From DATKMS01 sp041497995 (GTDB taxonomy: Bacteria > Desulfobacterota > Binatia > HRBIN30), in the NCBI GenBank assembly GCA_041497995.1, contig JBGQHM010000123.1, forward strand, positions 1-15,864: DNA of 15,864 bases. Direction: 5' to 3'. The stretch's first letter is position 1; every line of letters begins with the position of its first letter. Made by a program: the position numbers and the translations under genes. Positions 5,594 to 12,615 of the stretch are shown one piece after another. The notes under the pieces are model-generated. The model saw nothing but the letters and a program-made list of their open reading frames with translations. It did no database searches and was not told the origin of the DNA.

Positions 5594-8500
5594 ATGTTCG
5601 TAGCGTTCCGTAGGTGGCCGATGTTGACGCTGCTCTTGCTGGCCGCTCTCGTCGCGCCGAGCCTTGCTGATATTTCCCGCCAGACCATTCTCGCCACCGG
5701 GGACCGCGTGCCGGAATTCGGCGCGATCGGTGGTGGTGGCTTCGACATCAAAGCACTCACGGACGACGGTCGCCTGCTGGTGGCCGCGACGCTGAGCGAC
5801 GGACGCCAGGGCCTGTTCTATGCAGACCACCGGCAGCTCACGCCGATCTGGACGAGCGATCAAGCGCCGGGAGTCAGGGTGGGATTCTTCGCGGCGACAG
5901 CCCAGGCGAGCGGAGCGGTTGTCGTGCCCGCATGGGTTCCTGGCGCGGCGCTGCCATTCTTCTACGTCTTCACACCTGCCGGCGAGGTGCACGTCGTCCA
6001 CCCGTCTTCTCCCGACCGCGGTGGCAACAACCTGTGCGGCATCGATACTCGACGCACCAGCGTGAATGCGAGCGGCGATATCGCGTTCCAAGCGGAGATC
6101 GCTCCGCCGGGACGCGACTGCGATTCGTACGGCGATTCCATCCGACCGTCGGCCATCTACGTCGCCCGAGGCGATCAGATCACGCGGGCGATCACCGTAC
6201 TGGACTTCTCCACGAGTCTGGCGGCAGGGGACTTCGTCGCGCTCGTCGGCCTTACCGACGACGGCACGGTCGTCGCGACCCACCAACAGCGGCTCCCATC
6301 TGGAAGGGGTGATGTCGCTGTCATCTCCGTGAAGTCCGGGACCGTCCGCCGCATCGTCGGAACTGGCGACGTGAGTCCATCGGGTGAGCTGCTGTTGTCA
6401 CTGCAAGCGGTGGTGGCGAATGCTGCGGGAGACGTTGCCTTCACCACTGGCGAGGGTAACTACGGGTTGTATCGGACCCAGGCGGGTCGGATCGTTCCGG
6501 TCGCGACGCTGCTCGAGGCCCCCAGCGGTTCACTCTACCGGAACCTCGATAGGCTCGCCGGGTTCAACGATGCTGGTGACATTGCCTTTAGCGCTGATTG
6601 GTCCACCCACAAGAGCGACGGCTCTTACGATGACGGCAAAGGGGTGGTGTTGTATTCGGCGGACGGACGCGAGATCGTGCTGTTCGCTGCCGGCCGTGAC
6701 ACGGAGTTCGGTCGCTACGCCACGGCGGCAGGCAGCCTCGCACTCAACGAACACGGTGCGGTGGCGTTCACCGTGAGCGCCTATGATGGCGACGCCGCGC
6801 TGCGCGGGGTGACGTGGTCGGAGGGGACACTCGTGACCGCGTTGGCGAGCGGCGATGCCGGCCCCGATGCCACCGTCGTCGCCGAGGGCGGACTCAGCTG
6901 GTATTCGAACCTGCACTGCTTGGCGCCTGATGGCCGCGTTGCAACCGCGGCCAACTCCACGACGGGCCACCAAGGGGTGGTGTGCGTCGACGCCGACGGA
7001 CGGCACTTGGTTGTCCAGAGCGGTACACTCGCTCCGGACGGCTTTGCGTTTACCGATTTTGCTGGTTGCACTTTCACCGACGATGGCGCGCTGATTTTCT
7101 CCGGCAGTCGCGCCGTGCCCATGTACAGCAGCCAGCAACTGGTCTCGCAAGCCGCAGTCTACCGCGCTGACGCAACCGGCATCGAGCGCCTCTACGGCGA
7201 CGGTGACACAGTGAGCAACGGCACCAGAATTCCAGACAATGGTTCGGGCACCAATTTCGTTGCCAACGCGCGGGGCAGCGTGCTCGCGCTCGCTGGCGGG
7301 GTGAACGATGGACTCTTTCTCCGCCATGGTGGGAGTCTGGACGTCGTGAGGTACGGAGACGTGCTGCAGTGGGCGCTCGCCGACAACGACGACGTCGCCA
7401 TCATCGCCCGTCTCGGCGGCTGGCAGCCGCCCGACTATCCGACCACCGACCGCCCGACAGGGAATGCGATCATCGTGTGGAGCAACGGGCGTACGCAGAT
7501 TGTCGCTCAACGTGAGAGCTCGATGTCGAGTGCGTTCCGCGGGTTCACGAATCTCGCCGTACGCGGCGAGCTGGTGCTCTTTACAGCGTTGGGCGATCCG
7601 GGCCAGCCCGACCGCTCCTACTTCTACCGGCTCGGCGACGCCGAGCCCCGTGAGGTCCCCGCCGCCGTCGTGGCAAGCGACATTCTTGATTTCACTCCGG
7701 GCGGCCGCATCCTGCAACGCCTTGCGGGCGGCTACGGCGTGCTGAACCCCGACGGGACCAGCGGGAGCTTTCTCTCCAACACGCCCGACGTCATGCCATT
7801 CGGGATCAACGACCGCGGCAACATCGCGCTGTACTCGACGCGGGAGACCGCTGCTCTCGTCGAGCTAGTCGGACCCGCGCCGGACGGTTCCGCGCATTGC
7901 CCCGTGCCGCCAGCCGCGCCGGCAACCTCGCAATCCAACACGCCCACACCAACGCCGACCGCGCCCCCTGTCCTCGGCTCCGGGCCATACCGCGCGTATG
8001 TCAGCGACGTCGCCGGCGACCGGGTGATGGTGATCGACACCGCGACTCAAGAATTGCTCGCGAGTATCATCGTCTCACACCGCCCGACGGGCTTGGCAGC
8101 ATCTCCAGATGGCCGGCGCATCTTCGTTCTTGCAGACTCCAAAGTGGACGTCATCGACGCGGCAGCCCTGCAAGTCGTCCGAAGCGTCGTGCTGGGCGAG
8201 TACGGCGTCAATATCATTGCCGGCCCGGACAATGCGACTGCACTCGTCAGTGCATCGATCTCGACGACCGGAGGGCCTCGGATCATTCTCGTCGACGCAG
8301 ACGCGGGTCTCGCCACGAGCATCCCCAGCCAGGCGGGACGCATATTCGGGCTCGACCCGAGCGGGACGCAGGTGTTCTCGACCTCTACCAGTGGCGCACC
8401 GTGCGACTCGACCAGTCGGCTGGTCGAGAGCAACCTGTTGACGTCGGAGGTCGTCGGCAGCACCGAAGCCGGCCGTTCCGCGACCGCAGGTGCTGTCAGC

Positions 8501-10168
8501 ACCGACGGGACTCGCGCATATGCGGTCGACGCCTGCACGAACCAACTGCTCGTCGTGGACCTCGCCAGCTTTTCAGTGACCGGGCGAGTGACCGTCGACC
8601 AAACCCCGGACAACTTGGCGGTGACGGCGGACGGCACACGCGCCTACATCACGCACTCGTACTACTCGTACTCCGCAAACCCCGATGGCTCATACGCAAA
8701 CGGTCGCGCGTTCTTGTCGGTCGTCGACCTGACGGCAGGCACGTCTGAGACAGTCTCGCTGACGGGCAGTGACCGGAGCCAGCATGTTGCGCTGACCCCG
8801 GACGGCCGACTGGCATATGTCACGGTCGGTTCGGTTGCCGTCCTTGACACCCAAACCAAGACACAGCTGACGACTTTGCTCCCCACGGGGGGCGCCGGCG
8901 ACGTCGTCGTCGCGCCGGTGCCGGATGCTGCCGCTCCCTCCCCGACGCCTCGCGGAGCGCGCGTGATCCTTCGCGCCCAAGACGTTTCCGGGATTCTGGG
9001 GGACGACGTGCCCATCAACGTAGGCATAGAGAGCGGCGGCCTTGCCGTGGCCTCAATCGAACACGACTTGATCACCACGTGGAACTCGCCAGTCCAGGGG
9101 ACGCAGGCGAAGCGACCCGATTGCCGGCTGGCTCCGGGCGTGGCCGCGGTGGCGACCTTCGAGATCGGCCAGACCTGCACGGTGACCTGCGACCGTGTGC
9201 ATGTGCGCATCCACGCGACCGAGCCGGGCGGCTCGCTACCGGACAGAGGCATCCTCTATACCTGCACGGCGCGCATCTCTTATCCGTATCAACCCTCGCG
9301 GAGCCCGATCCTCATCGATCGCGCTACGGCCGCTGACGCTGCAGGCAATCCGTTACCGGTCTTCGGTGCGGAAAGCGGGATCAACGTCCTCTCGCGTGAC
9401 GAGGCTACACCGCGTCCGACACGGACGCGGACAGTGACGGCGACGCGCACGGCGTCTCCCACGCCGACGCCCACGCGGCCGCCCGTTGTGATTGAGGTCG
9501 GCTCGACGACACTCGCGGCTGGATCACAAGCGACGATTGCCGTGACCCTCCACGCGAACGGGGCCACGGTCGTCGCTGCGCAAAACGAGGTCAGCTTTCC
9601 TGCGACTGCGCCGATCGCTGCCACTGCACCCGGTAGACCGCAGTGCGCGGTGAACCCAACGATTGGGAAGCCCAACACCAGCTTCGCCTTCGTGCCGGCT
9701 GGTTGCGACTCTGCGCAGCGCGCTTGCACCGGAGTGCGCGCCATCGTGCTTTCACTCGACGACGTCAACCCGATTGCGGACCAGAGCGTGCTGTACACCT
9801 GCGTCGTCGAGGCGCCACCCACCGCGGCAGTGGGGGTTTTCGCGCTGCGTACCAGTGCAGTGCACGTCAGCGATCCCAGTGGTGGATTGCTTCCCGCTAT
9901 CGGTGTCGACGGAAGCGTGTCTGTGACTTCGGTTGCCCCGACCGCGACCAACATCCCCACCGCGGTCCTTGCGCTCACACCGTCCCCGACCAGTACGTCT
10001 GATGCGGGAGACAGCTCCGGTCACACGGCGTTTAGCGCGGGGTCGCAGACGACGACCGGCGGCTGCAACGTCTCGCCTTCGAGCCCCGGATCGGGTGCCC
10101 TTGCGGTGTACGGGCTCGTGATCCTCGCTCTCGGTGTACGCCGGCCTGGGCGACGACCGCGCCAATGA
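5594..10168 (+). CDS. Large secreted multi-domain protein: NxxGxVAF repeats, YVTN propeller, two cohesin-like domains, GGC C-terminal sorting signal
   Basis: A 1524-residue exported protein. Residues 1-25 are a signal peptide ending SLA-D. Residues ~26-770 hold about eleven repeats of an NxxGxVAF type (for example NASGDIAFQAE, NAAGDVAFTTG, NDAGDIAFSAD, NEHGAVAFTVS), a beta-propeller-like region of the DUF7453 kind. A Thr/Pro linker (~775-795) leads to YVTN/YncE-like repeats (~797-1115: YRAYVSDVAGDRVMVIDT, RPTGLAASPDGRRIFVLA, TPDNLAVTADGTRAYIT). Two cohesin-like beta domains follow (~1120-1270 and ~1298-1445), each with four or more Cys suited to disulfides and a shared LYTC motif, joined by the linker PTRTRTVTATRTASPTPTPT. 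The end is TTTGGCNVSPSS (Cys1491), a hydrophobic segment GALAVYGLVILALGV and RRPGRRPRQ, a sorting signal of MYXO/JDVT-CTERM style. It is probably surface-anchored. It interrupts a transporter locus on the opposite strand. Function unknown. Confidence 0.87.
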   Translation: MFVAFRRWPMLTLLLLAALVAPSLADISRQTILATGDRVPEFGAIGGGGFDIKALTDDGRLLVAATLSDGRQGLFYADHRQLTPIWTSDQAPGVRVGFFAATAQASGAVVVPAWVPGAALPFFYVFTPAGEVHVVHPSSPDRGGNNLCGIDTRRTSVNASGDIAFQAEIAPPGRDCDSYGDSIRPSAIYVARGDQITRAITVLDFSTSLAAGDFVALVGLTDDGTVVATHQQRLPSGRGDVAVISVKSGTVRRIVGTGDVSPSGELLLSLQAVVANAAGDVAFTTGEGNYGLYRTQAGRIVPVATLLEAPSGSLYRNLDRLAGFNDAGDIAFSADWSTHKSDGSYDDGKGVVLYSADGREIVLFAAGRDTEFGRYATAAGSLALNEHGAVAFTVSAYDGDAALRGVTWSEGTLVTALASGDAGPDATVVAEGGLSWYSNLHCLAPDGRVATAANSTTGHQGVVCVDADGRHLVVQSGTLAPDGFAFTDFAGCTFTDDGALIFSGSRAVPMYSSQQLVSQAAVYRADATGIERLYGDGDTVSNGTRIPDNGSGTNFVANARGSVLALAGGVNDGLFLRHGGSLDVVRYGDVLQWALADNDDVAIIARLGGWQPPDYPTTDRPTGNAIIVWSNGRTQIVAQRESSMSSAFRGFTNLAVRGELVLFTALGDPGQPDRSYFYRLGDAEPREVPAAVVASDILDFTPGGRILQRLAGGYGVLNPDGTSGSFLSNTPDVMPFGINDRGNIALYSTRETAALVELVGPAPDGSAHCPVPPAAPATSQSNTPTPTPTAPPVLGSGPYRAYVSDVAGDRVMVIDTATQELLASIIVSHRPTGLAASPDGRRIFVLADSKVDVIDAAALQVVRSVVLGEYGVNIIAGPDNATALVSASISTTGGPRIILVDADAGLATSIPSQAGRIFGLDPSGTQVFSTSTSGAPCDSTSRLVESNLLTSEVVGSTEAGRSATAGAVSTDGTRAYAVDACTNQLLVVDLASFSVTGRVTVDQTPDNLAVTADGTRAYITHSYYSYSANPDGSYANGRAFLSVVDLTAGTSETVSLTGSDRSQHVALTPDGRLAYVTVGSVAVLDTQTKTQLTTLLPTGGAGDVVVAPVPDAAAPSPTPRGARVILRAQDVSGILGDDVPINVGIESGGLAVASIEHDLITTWNSPVQGTQAKRPDCRLAPGVAAVATFEIGQTCTVTCDRVHVRIHATEPGGSLPDRGILYTCTARISYPYQPSRSPILIDRATAADAAGNPLPVFGAESGINVLSRDEATPRPTRTRTVTATRTASPTPTPTRPPVVIEVGSTTLAAGSQATIAVTLHANGATVVAAQNEVSFPATAPIAATAPGRPQCAVNPTIGKPNTSFAFVPAGCDSAQRACTGVRAIVLSLDDVNPIADQSVLYTCVVEAPPTAAVGVFALRTSAVHVSDPSGGLLPAIGVDGSVSVTSVAPTATNIPTAVLALTPSPTSTSDAGDSSGHTAFSAGSQTTTGGCNVSPSSPGSGALAVYGLVILALGVRRPGRRPRQ

Positions 10169-10186
10169 TTCGTAGCGAGCGGCGAG

Positions 10187-11143
10187 CTATTCCTGCTGGC
10201 GGGTTGCCATACGGTCCATCACGACAATCACCAGGACGGCGACGCCGAGAATCAATCGGTCCGCGAACGTGCCGCCCGGGATCTGCGCCAGCGCGTTGCG
10301 CAACACGCCGAAGATGAGGGAGCCGATCACCGCACCGACGACTGAAGCGCGGCCACCCGAGAGTGACGCCCCGCCAACCACCGCCGCTGCGATGATGTCC
10401 AGCTCATATCCCGTTGCCATGTCTGCCTTGCCCTGTCCTTGCACCACCGCGAGGACCACGCCGGACAGCGCGGCCAGCGCGCCGCCGGTGATGTAGACAA
10501 AGGCTTTCACCCGACCGACATGCACGCCGGCGTAGCGCGCGGCGACCTCGTTGCCACCGGTCGCGAGAATGTGGCGCCCGATAGCGGTACGGACCATGAC
10601 GAACTGGAAGAGGGCGGCGAGCACGAGCATCACGATGCCAGGCCACGCGGACAGCGGGATGCCGAGCGGCGCGGTGCCGGCGTGCAGGCGCTGCGACAGA
10701 TCGTAGAAGCGTCCCTCGGTGATCAAGAAGGCGGCGCCGCGTGCGATGCCCATCACCCCCAGCGTTGCAATGAACGGCGGCAGGTGCGCGCCCACGACGA
10801 GGAGTGCGGCCAGCGCGCCGGCGGCGAACCCGGTGCTCAGTCCGACGCTGCACGCCGCCCACAGCGGCCAGTCTTCGATGACGAACAGATGTCCGGTGAT
10901 CACCGACGCCAGCGCAATCACCGCGCCTGGTGCCAGGTCGATCCCGCCGGCGCCGATGATCATCGCCGCACCGATGGCCCCGATGCCGTAGATGCTGGAG
11001 TACTTCAGCACCAACGCCATGTTCGCGGCGTTCGCAAAGGTGTGCAGCCCGCCACCGCGCGGCGCCAACAACAGCGCGAAGAAGCCGAGCTCGAGGAGCA
11101 AGATGAGCGCGGCACTCCAGCCCGACACCAATCGCCACTTCAC
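10187..11143 (-). CDS. Sugar ABC transporter permease (RbsC/CUT2-like)
   Basis: A 318-residue inner-membrane permease of the BPD_transp_2 family, which forms the channel of ribose-, galactose- or rhamnose-type importers. About eight to ten hydrophobic segments are visible, starting SAALILLLELGFFALLLA. The family signatures are present: AMIIGAGGIDLAPGAVIAL (60-78), the cytoplasmic coupling loop GGNEVAARYAGVHV, and ELDIIAAAVVGGASLSGG followed by GAVIGSLIFGVLRNAL. The start is GTG at 11143, with only a weak GAGAG upstream. It follows the ATPase by 49 bp on the same strand and ends 18 bp from the tail of the large plus-strand gene, with no visible terminator between them. Only one permease is seen, so a homodimer is likely, as in RbsC. 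Confidence 0.92.
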   Translation of the reverse strand: MKWRLVSGWSAALILLLELGFFALLLAPRGGGLHTFANAANMALVLKYSSIYGIGAIGAAMIIGAGGIDLAPGAVIALASVITGHLFVIEDWPLWAACSVGLSTGFAAGALAALLVVGAHLPPFIATLGVMGIARGAAFLITEGRFYDLSQRLHAGTAPLGIPLSAWPGIVMLVLAALFQFVMVRTAIGRHILATGGNEVAARYAGVHVGRVKAFVYITGGALAALSGVVLAVVQGQGKADMATGYELDIIAAAVVGGASLSGGRASVVGAVIGSLIFGVLRNALAQIPGGTFADRLILGVAVLVIVVMDRMATRQQE

Positions 11144-11155
11144 GGGAGCTCTCTG

Positions 11156-11172
11156 GCGGGTTTCAAACCCGC
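11156..11172. repeat. Perfect GC-rich palindrome between ATPase and permease genes
   Basis: GCGGGTTT C AAACCCGC is a perfect inverted repeat with 8-bp arms and a one-base centre. It occupies the 49-bp gap between two co-directional genes of one transporter. It resembles the common GGGTTTGAAACCC-cored dispersed palindromes of many high-GC genomes. It could form a hairpin that alters ATPase/permease expression. No T-run follows. Confidence 0.7.
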
Positions 11173-11192
11173 GATCTCTGCGGGGTGAAGGC

Positions 11193-12590
11193 TCACGCTG
11201 CGGCCCCTGTAATCAACCCGGCGAGCCGCTGCTCCGTCGCGTCATCACTCCCCAGCACTCCCACCGCGACTCCCTCCCGCAACGCCACAATCCGGTCGCA
11301 CAGCGCCAGCAGCTCCGGCAAATCGCTGGACGCCAGCAGGACCGCTGCGCCGCTCGCGGCGAGCGCGGCGATCAGATCGTGAATCTCCGCCTTCGCGCCC
11401 ACGTCGACGCCGGCCGTTGGTTCGTCGAGCAGCAAGAGCCGCGGTTGATGCCGCAGCGCGCGCGCCAGCAGCAGCTTCTGCTGATTGCCGCCGGACAGCG
11501 AATCGATCGCAGCTTCGGTGCCGCTGCAGCGGATGCCCAGTTGCTCAATCCATCGTCGGGCGTCATTGCGTTCCGCGGGGTGACGGAGGAACCAGCGGTC
11601 CGCGGGAAGCAGCAGGTTCTCCCGCAGTCCCAGCGTGGGTATCAGACCCTTGCTCGCCCGGTCTTCCGGCACGAGCACGGGTGCCGTCCGCTGGTCGACA
11701 CTCCCGGCGCGCACGGGCCGCAAGCCGGCAATGGCTTCCAGTACCTCGCTGCGTCCGGCGCCGACGAGACCCGCAAGGCCCACGACTTCACCGCTACGGA
11801 TGCTGAGCGAGAGCCCGTGCACGTGAGCGGCTGCAACATCGACGAGCCGCAAAACCTCGGCCCCGGGGGCGCGTGTGGTGTAGCGGTGCCGCTGCACGTC
11901 GCGACCGACCATGCGCTGCACCAACGTGCGCACATCAACGGCGCCCACGGCGTCGGTCGACACACGCTGCCCGTCACGCAAGACAGTGACACGATCGGCA
12001 ATCGCGAGCACCTCATCGAGACGATGGCTCACGTACAAGACGCTGCTGCCGTGCTCCTTCAGCCGGCGAACCTGCGCGAAGAGCTGTGCCGTTTCCGCGT
12101 CGCCCAACACCGCGGTGGGCTCATCGAGGAGCAACAGATCCGGTGCGGCGTGCAGCGCCCGCGCCAACTGGACTTGCTTACGCTGCGTCACCGCCAGCGC
12201 GCCCAGACGCGCGTTCGGCGGCGCGGTGCAGCCGATCTGCTGTAGCGCAACCGCAGCGCTCCGCTGCATCTCTCGCTCTCGCAATGTTCCGAGCGGTCCG
12301 CGCAGCTCGCAGCCAAGGAAGATCCACGCGGCTGCGCTGAGGTCAGGAGGGAGGACGGTCTCCTGCGGCACCCAGGCGGTTCGTATCCCTGCGTCGAAGT
12401 GCACGGAGCCCGCCTCATGCCGTACAACGCCGGCGACCACGCGCAGCAGCGTCGACTTGCCGGCGCCGTTCTCCCCGACCACCGCATGGACCTCACCCGG
12501 ATGGATGTCCAAGTCGACGCCTTGCAGCGCAATGGTAGCGCCATACCGTACGACGACGCCGGAAACCGCAAGCAAGGGCGGAGGAGTCAT
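11193..12590 (-). CDS. Sugar ABC transporter ATP-binding protein with two ABC domains (RbsA/MglA-like)
   Basis: A 465-residue tandem ATPase that powers the importer formed with the permease and binding protein. Domain 1 has Walker A GENGAGKST (39-47), Walker B LLLLDEPTA (152-160) and the H-loop SHR (His189). Its signature region reads LGALAVTQRKQV, with no LSGG core, as is common in the first half of this family. Domain 2 has the degenerate Walker A GLVGAGRSE (274-282, no Lys), the intact signature LSGGNQQK (365-372) and Walker B LLLLDEPTAGVDVGAK (385-400). So one composite site is expected to be catalytic. The protein is about 30-40 residues shorter than E. coli RbsA, mainly between Walker A and the signature of domain 1. 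The ATG at 12590 lies 25 bp after the lhr stop on the same strand, so shared transcription is possible. Confidence 0.94.
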   Translation of the reverse strand: MTPPPLLAVSGVVVRYGATIALQGVDLDIHPGEVHAVVGENGAGKSTLLRVVAGVVRHEAGSVHFDAGIRTAWVPQETVLPPDLSAAAWIFLGCELRGPLGTLREREMQRSAAVALQQIGCTAPPNARLGALAVTQRKQVQLARALHAAPDLLLLDEPTAVLGDAETAQLFAQVRRLKEHGSSVLYVSHRLDEVLAIADRVTVLRDGQRVSTDAVGAVDVRTLVQRMVGRDVQRHRYTTRAPGAEVLRLVDVAAAHVHGLSLSIRSGEVVGLAGLVGAGRSEVLEAIAGLRPVRAGSVDQRTAPVLVPEDRASKGLIPTLGLRENLLLPADRWFLRHPAERNDARRWIEQLGIRCSGTEAAIDSLSGGNQQKLLLARALRHQPRLLLLDEPTAGVDVGAKAEIHDLIAALAASGAAVLLASSDLPELLALCDRIVALREGVAVGVLGSDDATEQRLAGLITGAAA

Positions 12591-12615
12591 CGACGGCTCA
12601 GGGACGATGGGGCGA

